The notes under the pieces are model-generated. The model was not told the origin of the DNA. It ran no database searches and saw only the letters and a list, made by a program, of their open reading frames with translations. Positions 1 through 8,463 of a stretch of DNA of 32,491 nucleotides are shown piece after piece (the first letter of the stretch is position 1; every line of letters starts with the position of its first letter). The stretch is from an uncultured Streptomyces sp. Lineage in GTDB: Bacteria > Actinomycetota > Actinomycetes > Streptomycetales > Streptomycetaceae. Location of the stretch: the NCBI GenBank assembly GCA_946480485.1, contig CAMLJW010000003.1, positions 1 through 32,491 on the forward strand, given 5' to 3'. Made by a program: the position numbers and the translations under genes.

Positions 1-113
1 CGCCGATGTCCCGACCTCCCGGCGTTGCCGGCAGAGGGGATGGGGGGCGGGTTAAGCGCCTGTGGGCCGGGCTGATCCGGACAGTTACCGGTTACCGGCC
101 ATCTCGAGCGGTG

Positions 114-527
114 TCAGCCAGCCGTGTTCACCATCGACGCCGCCGCGTACGTCAGGTAGTTCCACAGCGTGCGCTCGTGCTCCTCGGAGAGGCCGAGTTG
201 GTCGACGGCGACCCGCATGTGCTTCAGCCAGGCGTCGTGCGCCGCGCGGTCGACGGCGAAGGGGACGTGGCGCATCCGCAGCCGAGGGTGGCCGCGGTTC
301 TCGCTGTACGTGGTCGGGCCGCCCCAGTACTGGATCAGGAACAGGGTGAGACGCTCCTCGGCCGGGCCCAGATCCTCCTCGGGATACATGGGCCGCAGCA
401 GCGGGTCCTCGGCGACACCCTTGTAGAAATTGTGCACGAGGCGCCGGAAGGTCTCCTCCCCGCCGACCTGCTCGTAGAAGGTCTGCTCCTGAAGCGTGCC
501 GCGCCGAATCTCATTCACGCTGTCCAT
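114..527 (-). CDS. glbO: Truncated haemoglobin, group II (GlbO type)
   Basis: Small haem protein of 137 residues that binds O2 and takes part in redox or NO chemistry in the cytoplasm. The sequence matches the group II truncated globin pattern: FYKGVAEDP near residues 34-42 with Tyr35 as the likely B10 residue, MYPEE (Tyr48, CD1 position), QYWGGP at 66-71, RGHPRLRMRH with His87 as the proximal F8 ligand, and DAW with Trp100 at the G8 position diagnostic of groups II and III. The reading frame is open further upstream, but I place the start at the ATG at 527 because homologues begin about here and the upstream extension is Pro/Gly/Arg-rich with no family similarity. It is divergent from the methyltransferase at 724. 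Ligand and physiological role are inferred from the family only. Confidence 0.93.
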   Translation of the reverse strand: MDSVNEIRRGTLQEQTFYEQVGGEETFRRLVHNFYKGVAEDPLLRPMYPEEDLGPAEERLTLFLIQYWGGPTTYSENRGHPRLRMRHVPFAVDRAAHDAWLKHMRVAVDQLGLSEEHERTLWNYLTYAAASMVNTAG

Positions 528-599
528 GGTCTCAGACGCGCGACCGACGACCCGAGGCTGGGACCACCCCCGCCCGCGGGCCCGGAAGCGATGAGGCTC

Positions 600-651
600 G
601 GTCGGTTCCGGTCCGGCCGATCCCGCCCTGGTCGGCTCCGGTACGGCCGAC
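600..651. repeat. Degenerate 30-bp tandem repeat in the divergent globin/methyltransferase spacer
   Basis: The 196-bp spacer 528-723 holds no convincing gene. Inside it a 22-bp core, GGTCGGTTCCGGTCCGGCCG followed by AT, starts at 600 and recurs at 630 with three mismatches, so the period is exactly 30 bp. More CCGGT/GGCCGGTTCCGG variants continue to about 690. Similar CCGG-rich degenerate repeats occur at 4500-4631. Function unknown; it could be inert simple sequence. Confidence 0.6.
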
Positions 652-723
652 CTGGTCCGGTTGCCGGCGGTCTGGCCGGTTCCGGCGCTCGCCCGGTGGG
701 CCGTTGGGCAGCACAGTGGAGGT

Positions 724-1704
724 ATGAGCGCGCATGCCATCGACCACGGGCCGGCCGACCTCGCGGCCATCGCGCGGGCGGAGCTCGTACGCGAGATCGA
801 CGCGAGCGGGGCCTGGGACGCCGACCCGGTCTGGCGGGAGGCGTTCGAGAGCGTCCCGCGCCACCTCTTCGTGCCGTACTACTACGTCGGCGCACAGGGA
901 GGCTACGAACGCCTGTGGGGCGAGGACCGCGACCCACGCAGGCATGAGCGCTGGCTGCGCGGCGCGTACTCCGACTCCCCGCTGGCCACGCGGGTGCGCA
1001 ACGGTGAGCTGCTCTCGTCCAGCAGTCAGCCGTCCCTGATGGCGAAGATGCTGACGGAGCTGGAGGTGAGGGAGGGGAACGCGGTCCTGGAGGTCGGCGC
1101 GGGCACCGGCTACAACGCGGCCCTGCTCGCCCACCGGCTGGGTGACGGCCTGGTCACCACGATCGACCTGGACCCGGAGATCACCGAGTCGGCCCGGCAG
1201 CACCTGGCCGTCGCCGGGTACCACCCGGCCGTCGTCACCGGTGACGGCTCCCGCGGCTGCCCCGAGCGCTCCCCGTACGACCGGATCATCGTGACCTGCA
1301 CGGTGACCTCGATCCCGCGCTCCTGGCTCGCCCAGTGCCACCCCGGCGCCCACATCCTCGCGCCGTTCGCGACCGGCCTGATCGACCTGCGTGTACGCGG
1401 GGCAGAGCACGCCGAGGGACGTTTCCTGGACACACCCGCCTACTTCGTGCCGCTGCGCGGCGCCGACCGGCCCGAGCCCCAGCCCCCGGCCGGCGGCGGA
1501 CTGCCGCGCCGGGCCATCCAGGACGAGCTCTTCCGCTTCCTGCTTGCCCTCACCGCGGGTGTCCTCGACCCGCACGAGGCCCTGGCCCTGTGGGAGCGCG
1601 CGGAGCACCCGGTCCGCGAGCGGTACGGGATCACGGTCCGCGGCGGCCGCGAGTGGGCCTGGCTGGACGACCCGGAAGGGCCGTACGCATGGCCGCTCGC
1701 GTGA
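724..1704 (+). CDS. PCMT-like SAM-dependent methyltransferase
   Basis: Predicted 326-residue methyltransferase of the protein-L-isoaspartate O-methyltransferase superfamily. The SAM-binding motif I is clear (VLEVGAGTGYN, residues 121-131), preceded by a Ser-rich SSSSQPSLMAKML segment (98-110), which in this family sits at the substrate/SAM site. An acidic post-I strand follows (TTIDLDPE). The N-terminal SVPRHLFVP motif is typical of PCMT-like proteins. The protein is longer than the roughly 210-residue repair enzyme, with an added C-terminal region of unknown role, as seen in actinobacterial relatives, some of which modify RiPP peptides. The start at 724 follows a GTGGAGGT Shine-Dalgarno site. 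It converges on the FHA gene with a 17-bp gap. Substrate unknown; no RiPP precursor lies beside it. Confidence 0.85.
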   Translation: MSAHAIDHGPADLAAIARAELVREIDASGAWDADPVWREAFESVPRHLFVPYYYVGAQGGYERLWGEDRDPRRHERWLRGAYSDSPLATRVRNGELLSSSSQPSLMAKMLTELEVREGNAVLEVGAGTGYNAALLAHRLGDGLVTTIDLDPEITESARQHLAVAGYHPAVVTGDGSRGCPERSPYDRIIVTCTVTSIPRSWLAQCHPGAHILAPFATGLIDLRVRGAEHAEGRFLDTPAYFVPLRGADRPEPQPPAGGGLPRRAIQDELFRFLLALTAGVLDPHEALALWERAEHPVRERYGITVRGGREWAWLDDPEGPYAWPLA

Positions 1705-1721
1705 CGTGGGTGGCTCGCGCC

Positions 1722-2996
1722 TCAGCCCCGGTGGATCGTGATCGTCGTCCACGCACCCACATGCACCCGGTCGCCGTCCCGCAGCGGTACGGGGACGAAG
1801 GGCTGGATGGGCTCCTCGGCGCCGTTGACGGTGGTGCCGTTGGTGGAATTCTGGTCGACGACCGCCCAGGTGCCGTCGGGCTGCTGGACGAGGACCGCGT
1901 GCTGGTGCGAGACGCCCGGGTCCTCCGGCGGCACCGACAGGTCGATGTCCGGGGTGTCACCCGTGGAGTGGCGACGGCGGCCGATCGTGATCTGGTTGCC
2001 GGTGAGCGGGCGCTGCTGCTCCGGCGAGTACGCGGGCAGGTTCAGGCCCGTGGCCTCCGGACCGGAGCGCTGCATCATCGCCATGAAGTACTCGCGGTCG
2101 GGCCCGATCGTCATGCTCCAGGACATCGGCTGCTGCTGGTACCCGGGCGGCGCCTGGGTCGGGCCTGGCTGCGGGTAGCCGTACCCGCCCTGACCGGAAG
2201 CGCGGCCACCCGGACCGGAAGCGGGTCCACCCGGACCGGCGGGCGCACCGCCCGCGGGACCAGACGGCGGCGAGAGGACCCAGTCGTCGCCACCGCCCCC
2301 GAAGGACGGCCCGCCCGGACCCTGCGGGTGCCCGGTCTCCTGTCGATACGGAGGCGGCGGCGGCCCGCCGGGCTGCTGGAAGGCCTGCGGCGCACCGGGC
2401 ACACCTGGACCGCCCTGCCCGCCCCCGGCCGGCGGGGGAACCGGACGCGAGGGATCGCCGGGGAAGCCCGACGGCACTGCTGGACCCGACGGCTCCCCGC
2501 CGAACGGCGGGATCGGCTCCGCGGGCCGGTTCATCTGAGAGGGCCGTGAGCTCTGGTAGTCGTACGGATCATGGTCGGAACCGGGTGGTCCGGGCGGCTG
2601 GTGCTGGAACCGGAGCGCCGGGTTCGGGCCGTTCGGTCCGCGGGGGCCGGGCCCTGCCCCGGGTGCCGACGGTGGCGGCGCGGCCGGGGTGTACGAGGTC
2701 GCCGTGTTCGTCAGGAAGTTCCACCGGCACTCCTCGCAGAACGGCGCCCCGCCCTCGCGCGGGGTGCGGCACTGCGGGCAGAGCCCCTGCCCGGGAGCCA
2801 GGTCGGGAACGGCGGACAGATGCGGGCGACCGCCCTGGCCGGGCGGCGGCGGGGGCGAACCGGGCGGCGGATAGCCGTAGCCGGCCGCCGGTGGCGGGAG
2901 CGGCGGGGGTGGGGGTACGGCTCCGGCCACGCGGTGACCGCAGACCTCGCACCAGTCGTCGGAACCCGACTGGTGTCCGTTCGGGCAGGTCGGCAT
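1722..2996 (-). CDS. Zinc-ribbon FHA-domain protein, last gene of the PknG-type operon
   Basis: Cytoplasmic phosphothreonine-binding protein of 424 residues. The N-terminus carries two zinc-binding knuckles: Cys4/His8/Cys16/Cys19 and Cys73/76/87/90. A long Pro/Gly-rich low-complexity linker (about 100-290) follows, including repeated PGGPASGPGG-like units. The C-terminal FHA domain (about 336-424) keeps the core residues: GRRR at 339-342, Ser363-x-x-His366 in VSHQH, and NSTNG with Asn386, so phosphothreonine binding is expected. A DREYFMAMM segment ahead of the domain is common in actinobacterial FHA proteins. The start follows a GGAGAGGGGGAAG Shine-Dalgarno stretch. It is the promoter-distal gene of the operon and a candidate reader, or GarA/OdhI-like effector, of the kinase three genes upstream. 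It lacks the compact GarA architecture, so equivalence is inference. Confidence 0.9.
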   Translation of the reverse strand: MPTCPNGHQSGSDDWCEVCGHRVAGAVPPPPPLPPPAAGYGYPPPGSPPPPPGQGGRPHLSAVPDLAPGQGLCPQCRTPREGGAPFCEECRWNFLTNTATSYTPAAPPPSAPGAGPGPRGPNGPNPALRFQHQPPGPPGSDHDPYDYQSSRPSQMNRPAEPIPPFGGEPSGPAVPSGFPGDPSRPVPPPAGGGQGGPGVPGAPQAFQQPGGPPPPPYRQETGHPQGPGGPSFGGGGDDWVLSPPSGPAGGAPAGPGGPASGPGGRASGQGGYGYPQPGPTQAPPGYQQQPMSWSMTIGPDREYFMAMMQRSGPEATGLNLPAYSPEQQRPLTGNQITIGRRRHSTGDTPDIDLSVPPEDPGVSHQHAVLVQQPDGTWAVVDQNSTNGTTVNGAEEPIQPFVPVPLRDGDRVHVGAWTTITIHRG

Positions 2997-3105
2997 GTCG
3001 GCGCTTCCCCCTCTCCTGTCCGGCCCTGGGGGCCGAAGTTCTCCGTCCCCCTCGGTACAGGGGCCGGGCTCGTTGCTCCGGCACCCCGGGGAGGGGCCGG
3101 ACCGC

Positions 3106-4452
3106 CTACTTCTTCACACGAACAGTCTTTGTGGACCGCGTCTCGAGCGTCATCTCGTCGGCGTTTTCGACCTTCGCCTTCAGTCGCACAGTACCTGCCG
3201 GAGCGTCGACCACGTCCACCACCTTCGCAAGCAGTCTCGCCGTATCGGCGTTTCCGGAGATGCTGGCGAGCTGAACGGCGCGGCCCAGCTTGGCCGTTGC
3301 TCCATCGACATCTCCCGCTTTACGGGCATCCAGTCCCTGTTGGATGACGTGTGCCAGTTCGGCCTGGCCCGTGTAGTGGGCGACCTGCGGGTTGATCGAC
3401 GTGGAGGCCGCCATGTCGTCGGTCCACACGGCCCGTACGAGGCCCTGTGCCCCCAAGGTCTGGGTGGTGCCGTCGGGTTGCGGGATCACCAGGGAGACCC
3501 GGGCCGCGAGCATCTCCTGGCCGATGCCGGCCTCGGGTACCTGGACGCACACGTGGTAGTCACGGGACTCGTCGCCCCAGGAGCCGGTCGGATAGTCCCC
3601 GGCGCGCGGGCCGGCCTCCGTACGGCGGTCGGTCAACTCCTCGACCGTGGGCGCGACCTGTTTGACGAACTTGATGGATGTGCCCACCGGCGTCCACAGC
3701 CGCAGGGCGACGTCCGCGACCTCCTTGCCCATGGCCGTCTCCATCATCCGCCTGAAGTCGGCGGACAGGCCCGCCGGGTCGGCGACGATGTCGGCGGTGC
3801 CGAGCAGCGCGGAGGCGATCCCGGTGACCTCCTTGACCTCCCAGTCGGTGCCCACGCCCCGCGCGTCACAGGTGAAGCGGCCATCGCAGGTGTCAAGGGC
3901 CGCTTTCAGGTCCTTGGCCGACTCGTGTTCGTTGCGGCCGTCGGTGAGCAGGATGCCGTGCCGGATCGCGACGTCCGCCGAGGAGAGCAGTCGGTCGGCC
4001 AGTCGCAGCCAGGTGCCGATCGCGGTGCCGCCGGCCGCGCTCAGCCTACGCAGCGCTTGCTTGGCCTGGTCGCGGGTCCCCGCGTCGGCGACCGCGAGCC
4101 GTCCGCCGCCCGGGTAGACCTCCTTGGCCACGTGCGTACCGCCGATCACCGCGAAGTGCACGCCGTCGCGCAGGGCGTCGATCGCGGCTGCCGTCGCGTC
4201 CCGGGCGCCGCGCATCTTCGCCGGCGGGTAGTCCATCGAGCCCGAACAGTCGACCATGATCGCCACGGCCGCTTCCGGGCCCTGCCCCGGCGTATGGCGA
4301 GGCGGCGCGGCGACCGTGCCGCATCGGGTGCCGCCGCCGGTCGAGGTCACCGTCGCGATCGCGTTGACCTCGCGGCCGCCTTCCGGCAGGTACTCGTTCT
4401 GGTACACGTCCACCGAGAACTGCGGCACGTTCGACTTCGAGAGATTGGCCAT
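3106..4452 (-). CDS. VWA-domain protein of the PknG-type operon
   Basis: Protein of 448 residues with a von Willebrand factor A domain beginning near residue 61. The metal-ion-dependent adhesion site is complete: Asp68-x-Ser70-x-Ser72 (DCSGS), Thr143 in the GGTAIGTWL loop, and Asp171 in LLTDGRN. No signal peptide or membrane segment is visible, so a cytoplasmic Mg2+-dependent protein-protein interaction role is likely. The C-terminal half has beta-rich segments and a helical TPR-like stretch (GLDARKAGDVDGATAKLGRAVQLA). The start at 4452 is preferred to the one ten codons upstream because it begins the conserved-looking MANLSKSNVPQFSVD segment and has AGAAGAGG just before it. It lies 177 bp after the PP2C gene and 109 bp before the FHA gene. 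Partner unknown; probably an adaptor in the phospho-signalling module. Confidence 0.88.
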   Translation of the reverse strand: MANLSKSNVPQFSVDVYQNEYLPEGGREVNAIATVTSTGGGTRCGTVAAPPRHTPGQGPEAAVAIMVDCSGSMDYPPAKMRGARDATAAAIDALRDGVHFAVIGGTHVAKEVYPGGGRLAVADAGTRDQAKQALRRLSAAGGTAIGTWLRLADRLLSSADVAIRHGILLTDGRNEHESAKDLKAALDTCDGRFTCDARGVGTDWEVKEVTGIASALLGTADIVADPAGLSADFRRMMETAMGKEVADVALRLWTPVGTSIKFVKQVAPTVEELTDRRTEAGPRAGDYPTGSWGDESRDYHVCVQVPEAGIGQEMLAARVSLVIPQPDGTTQTLGAQGLVRAVWTDDMAASTSINPQVAHYTGQAELAHVIQQGLDARKAGDVDGATAKLGRAVQLASISGNADTARLLAKVVDVVDAPAGTVRLKAKVENADEMTLETRSTKTVRVKK

Positions 4453-4585
4453 GCCTCTTCTGCTCCCCCTCAGGACTCTCACGAACTGTGGGACATGTCG
4501 GTGAGCGGACCGGTCCCCTCCGGCCCGGGACCGTTCCCGACCGGCCCATGCGGCCGGGATTACGCACCGGCCCCTGGGATTGGTC

Positions 4586-4631
4586 TCCGTCCGGCCTCTG
4601 AGACCGGTTTCCGTCCGGTCCGTCCGGCCTC
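4586..4631. repeat. 13-bp direct repeats in the PP2C-VWA spacer
   Basis: TCCGTCCGGCCTC occurs at 4586-4598 and again, perfectly, at 4619-4631; the second copy overlaps the PP2C stop codon. The rest of the 177-bp spacer (4453-4629) is filled with related CCGG/ACCGGT variants and no gene. The composition resembles the repeats near 600-690. It may form RNA structure between the two operon genes, but no function can be read from it. Confidence 0.6.
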
Positions 4632-5892
4632 AGGCCGATCCTGCCCCCGGTGGTGGCGCCGGGAACGGCAGGACGGCCACTGTTACGTTGTCGTGGCCCC
4701 CGCCGTCCAGGGCGTGGCCGACCAGAACCTGGGCGCCGTGCAGCGGCCGGACGGCGGCGTCGGGTGGGATGACCTGGGCCATCTCCTCGGCCGCCTCCGC
4801 GTAGTTCCACAGCCCGTCGGTGCACACCACCACCACACCCGGCCGGTCCGGTTTGAAGGAAGCGGTGTGCGGCTCCAGTTCGTACGCGTCCGCCCCGAGC
4901 CAGCCTGTGATGGCATGGGCGCGCTCGTCGGCGTATGCCTCGGCCTCGTTCATCAGGCCCGCGGCGACCATCTGCGCGGCCCACGAGTCGTCCTCCGTGA
5001 GCCGGGCCGCGGGTGAACCCCGGTCCAGGGGAACCCAGTAGGCGCGGCTGTCGCCCACCCAGCCGACGATCAGCAGGCTGGGGGTGACGACGGCGCCGAC
5101 GAAGGTGCAGGCCGGCGCGTTCTCGTGCGGCGCGTCCTCCTTCGGCGGGGCGGCCCCCGCCAGGGAGTTGACCGCCCCCGAGGCGGCGACGATCGCGTCG
5201 TGCATGGCCTGCTGCGGGTGCGTACCCCGTGGCAGGGCCTCCAGGAGCGCTTCGTTGGCGGCGTGGGACGCGGCCAGGGAGGCCTCGTCGGGGCGGGTCG
5301 CCGATGACACGCCGTCGCAGACGACCGCGACGACAGCGGGGGAGCCGTCGGGCAACGCGGTCGACGACACGGCGAAGGCGTCCTCGTTGCGGTGGTGGCG
5401 CAGCCCCCGGTCACTGACCGCGGCGACAGCCCCCAACTCCTGCTCCATGTGGTCCCGTTCGCGTGGCTGGGCGTGTCCGCAGTTCTCGCAGTAGCCGTCG
5501 CGGTCGACCTGGCCCGCGCGGCAGGCCACGCACAGTTTGGTGCCCGCCAAGGGTGTCGCGAAGTCGGCCGTCCGTGGATCGGGTGCCTGCAAGGGGTACT
5601 CGTCCGGCTCCGGATGCCCGTCGAACCGTACTCCCGGTTCACATGGTCCAGCCGGTCCAGCCGACTCCGGTCCGGCCGGCCCGGGTACGACCGGGACGTC
5701 CGCCGGGTTCACGGGCGCGACGGCCGACGGGGGCGTCGGCACCCTGCGGTTCACGGTCATCGTGGGGCTGTCGTCCGGCGACGCGGGCGCGGCCGACAGG
5801 TCGTACCCGCACGCACCGCAGAAGCGGTCGCCCGACTCCAGCGGCTCCTCGCAGCCGGGGCACTTCGACAACGCCGGGGGGATGTGCGACAT
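4630..5892 (-). CDS. PP2C-family Ser/Thr protein phosphatase with two N-terminal zinc ribbons
   Basis: Predicted Mn2+/Mg2+-dependent phosphoprotein phosphatase of 420 residues. Two zinc ribbons precede the catalytic domain: Cys11/14/25/28 and Cys121/124/135/138, separated by a Pro-rich linker. The PP2C domain starts near residue 155 and has the expected motifs: SDRGLRHHRNED (Glu170, Asp171), VVCDGV (Asp193, metal ligand), GWVGDSRAYW, VVCTDGLWNY (Asp359) and GGHDNVTV (Asp401). All metal ligands appear intact, so it should be active. No membrane segment is seen. The ATG at 5892 lies three bases after the kinase stop codon, giving tight co-expression. It is the obvious candidate to reverse the neighbouring kinase's phosphorylations. 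Substrates are inferred from context only. Confidence 0.94.
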   Translation of the reverse strand: MSHIPPALSKCPGCEEPLESGDRFCGACGYDLSAAPASPDDSPTMTVNRRVPTPPSAVAPVNPADVPVVPGPAGPESAGPAGPCEPGVRFDGHPEPDEYPLQAPDPRTADFATPLAGTKLCVACRAGQVDRDGYCENCGHAQPRERDHMEQELGAVAAVSDRGLRHHRNEDAFAVSSTALPDGSPAVVAVVCDGVSSATRPDEASLAASHAANEALLEALPRGTHPQQAMHDAIVAASGAVNSLAGAAPPKEDAPHENAPACTFVGAVVTPSLLIVGWVGDSRAYWVPLDRGSPAARLTEDDSWAAQMVAAGLMNEAEAYADERAHAITGWLGADAYELEPHTASFKPDRPGVVVVCTDGLWNYAEAAEEMAQVIPPDAAVRPLHGAQVLVGHALDGGGHDNVTVAVLPFPAPPPGAGSA

Positions 5893-5895
5893 GAA

Positions 5896-8463
5896 TTACA
5901 CCCACGTCCGGGGGCGGTAACGGTTTGCGCGCTCCACCAGTTCGATCCTCTCCTCGCCACTCTGGGCGAGACGGGCCAGTGTCCGGTAGGAGCGCTCCAG
6001 ACCGAAGCGGAGGCCTCGCTCATCCAGTTCACTGCCGAGCAGTACGGTCCGTGCACCGGTGTTCGGCGGCACGGAACCCTGGCTACCGGAGAGTACCCAG
6101 TCCAGGGCGCAGCCAAGGACCTCTGTGGACAACTGCTCGCGGCGGACCGCGTCGAGTCCGTATCCGCCCAGCGCCTCGATCTGTCCCGCCGCCGCGGTGA
6201 GGTCCTCCAGGAACGGCGCGTCGGGCGCCTCGTTCCTACGGTGCCGCAGGCGCGCCCGTACGGCGGCGACGCGGGCCGCCGTGTAGTGGATCGACGCCTC
6301 CGGCACCGACTCCAGGGTCCGTACGGCACCGCGGCGGTCGCCCGCCGCGAGCTGTACGCGGGCCAGCCCGAACGCGGCGCTCACATGGCTGGGGTCGGTC
6401 GTCCACACGAGGCGGTAGTACTCGGCGGCGTTGTCCAGCTGCCCGAGGACCTCCGCGCACAGGCCGAGGGCCAGCTTGGGGGCGGGCTCGCCGGGGAACG
6501 CGTCGTAGATGGCGTCGAAGGACAGCGCCGCGGTTTCGTACGCGGCGGTCGCGAGGGCCGCGACACCCCGGTACCAGACCACCCGCCAGTCGTCGGGGTG
6601 GTCCGCCTCCAGGGCCGCGAGCGTTCTGGAGGCACTGTCGAGTTCACCCGTCTCCAGGCGGGCCCGCAGCTCGCGCAGCCGCAGCTCCGGCGAGCCGGTG
6701 GGCGCCGCGTGCAGCGCGGCGATCAGCTCCACGGGCGCGGACGCCAGAAGGCCCGCCAGGAATCCCGCGTTCGGGTCGCCGGGGTCGACCCGGGGGACCG
6801 GCATCGCGAGCGCGGCGGCGGCCGTGCTGAGCGGCTTCACCAGCGCGGCCGAAGGGGGCGCGAGAGGCGGCGCGCCGTTCGCCCCCGGTGTCTGTGCGCC
6901 GGGCGGCAGTTCGGGCGCGCCCTTCTTCCGGCGACCGCGACCTTGACCGCGACCGGGGATGACCCGCGCCCCCAGCCGCGACACGTCCCCGTCCAGCTGC
7001 TCGAACAACTCCGTGTCCGTGACCCTGAGTTCTGGCCCGAAGAGTGTGGACAGCGAGGGACGAGGACGGCCCGTCCGGAGCGCCACGACCTCGCGCAGCA
7101 CGCCCGTCAGCTGCTCCGACATCTCCCGCGCGGACGCGAACCGGCGGGCCGGGTCGGGGTCGGTGGCGCGCACCAGCAGCCGGTAGAAGGACTCGTACGT
7201 GCGGAAGACCTCGATGTTGTCCGGGTCGGGCAGGGAGTCCACGAAGACGTGCGTGTAGCCCTGGAAGTCGAACGTCAGCACGGCGAGCGTACGGGCGACG
7301 GTGTAGAGGTCGGAGGCGACCGACGGGCCGGCCTCGGCGACCTCCGGCGCCTGGTAGCCGACCGTGCCGTAGATGGCCGACTCGTCGTCATCCATCCTGC
7401 GCACCGCGCCCATGTCGATCAGCTTGAGCTGGTCCTCGGTCTGGATCGCGTTGTCGACCTTGAAGTCGCAGTACAGGAGGTTGCGGCTGTGCAGGTGCCC
7501 GAGGGCTTCGAGCGCCTCGATGCCATACGCGCAGGCCTGTCCCACCGGCAGCGGATCGCGCCTCCCCGCCGCTGTACGACGCCCGTTGGCGATCTCCTTG
7601 AGGGACTTGCCGCCGACGTACTCCATGACGATGTAGCCGTCCAGGGAGCCCGTGCGCTGGTCGAGGTGCTCGACGAAGTTGTAGATGCGCACGATGTTGG
7701 CGTGCTCGATCTCGGCGAGGAAGCGGCGCTCGGAGATCGCGGCCGCCATCGCGTCCTGGTCGCCCGTGTCGAGCAGGCCCTTGAGGACCACCCAGCGGTC
7801 GGACACCGCGTGGTCCACGGCGAGGTAGATCCAGCCGAGCCCACCGTGCGCGAGGCAGCCCACCACCTCGTACTGACCGTGCACGATGTCACCCGCGCGC
7901 AGCTTCGGCACGAACGAGTACGGGTGTCCGCACTTGGTGCAGAAGCCCTCCGTACGCCCTGGCCGGTCGTCGCGCGCCCGCCCGACCGGCGCCCCGCAGT
8001 CGGAGCGCGAGCAGAACCGCTTCCGCTCGGGCACCTCGGGGTTCTCCTGGACCATCTCGCGCGGATCGGGGCGCGGCACGTCCGGCACCGTGACGAGTCC
8101 GACGCCCAGCCGGCCGCGACCGGAGGACCCGGCCGTCGAACCGGAGCTGCGCACCGACACCGAGCGGCCCGTCGCGCGCCCCGACAGCGAGCGCGACAGA
8201 CGGCCCGACACCGAGCGCCGCGACTGCGAGGCGCGGGACGAGGCGCGGGAGCCGGAGCGCGAACTGCCGGTGTCGGAGCCGCGCGAGCCCATGCCGCCCG
8301 CCGTGATCCCGGTAGGCGGGGAACCCACCATGCCGCTTGCCGACACGACCGGCGCCAGACCGCACGTGTCGCAGTACAACTCGCCGCCGCCCACGTCCTC
8401 GTACGACCCGGAACAACCGGGGCGCTGGCACTGCTTGCGCTCGCTCACATCCTGCTCACTCAC
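5896..8463 (-). CDS. pknG: PknG-like Ser/Thr protein kinase with zinc ribbons and TPR domain
   Basis: Soluble kinase of 855 residues. Order: two zinc ribbons (Cys12/17/31/34 and Cys151/156/175/178) separated by a Ser/Arg/Gly-rich linker (about 58-118), kinase domain (about 197-480), helical TPR region to the C-terminus. PknG hallmarks include the unusual ATP loop AHGGLGWIY (205-213), Lys228 in VVLKGL, a YCDFK catalytic loop (Asp333, Lys335) in place of HRD, Asn338, and IDMG (Asp350) in place of DFG. In mycobacterial PknG a rubredoxin-like domain occupies the N-terminal position; here paired ribbons with CxxxxC...CxxC spacing do. The GTG at 8463 overlaps the upstream stop (GTGA) and follows a GGAGGGGGG site, which decides the start. 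Mycobacterial PknG controls 2-oxoglutarate metabolism through GarA; the same role here is inferred. Confidence 0.95.
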   Translation of the reverse strand: MSEQDVSERKQCQRPGCSGSYEDVGGGELYCDTCGLAPVVSASGMVGSPPTGITAGGMGSRGSDTGSSRSGSRASSRASQSRRSVSGRLSRSLSGRATGRSVSVRSSGSTAGSSGRGRLGVGLVTVPDVPRPDPREMVQENPEVPERKRFCSRSDCGAPVGRARDDRPGRTEGFCTKCGHPYSFVPKLRAGDIVHGQYEVVGCLAHGGLGWIYLAVDHAVSDRWVVLKGLLDTGDQDAMAAAISERRFLAEIEHANIVRIYNFVEHLDQRTGSLDGYIVMEYVGGKSLKEIANGRRTAAGRRDPLPVGQACAYGIEALEALGHLHSRNLLYCDFKVDNAIQTEDQLKLIDMGAVRRMDDDESAIYGTVGYQAPEVAEAGPSVASDLYTVARTLAVLTFDFQGYTHVFVDSLPDPDNIEVFRTYESFYRLLVRATDPDPARRFASAREMSEQLTGVLREVVALRTGRPRPSLSTLFGPELRVTDTELFEQLDGDVSRLGARVIPGRGQGRGRRKKGAPELPPGAQTPGANGAPPLAPPSAALVKPLSTAAAALAMPVPRVDPGDPNAGFLAGLLASAPVELIAALHAAPTGSPELRLRELRARLETGELDSASRTLAALEADHPDDWRVVWYRGVAALATAAYETAALSFDAIYDAFPGEPAPKLALGLCAEVLGQLDNAAEYYRLVWTTDPSHVSAAFGLARVQLAAGDRRGAVRTLESVPEASIHYTAARVAAVRARLRHRRNEAPDAPFLEDLTAAAGQIEALGGYGLDAVRREQLSTEVLGCALDWVLSGSQGSVPPNTGARTVLLGSELDERGLRFGLERSYRTLARLAQSGEERIELVERANRYRPRTWV

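Noticed and set aside
6..947. Long plus-strand open frame over the globin gene
   Set aside because: Arg/Pro/Gly-rich composition typical of a high-GC antisense shadow; the minus strand encodes a clear globin.
724..1704. Methyltransferase as part of a RiPP cluster with the small repeat ORF at 22051
   Set aside because: They are more than 20 kb apart with unrelated operons between; no linking gene.
2995..5016. 673-residue plus-strand open frame opposite VWA and PP2C genes
   Set aside because: Antisense to two genes with intact catalytic motifs; no domain or start signal of its own.
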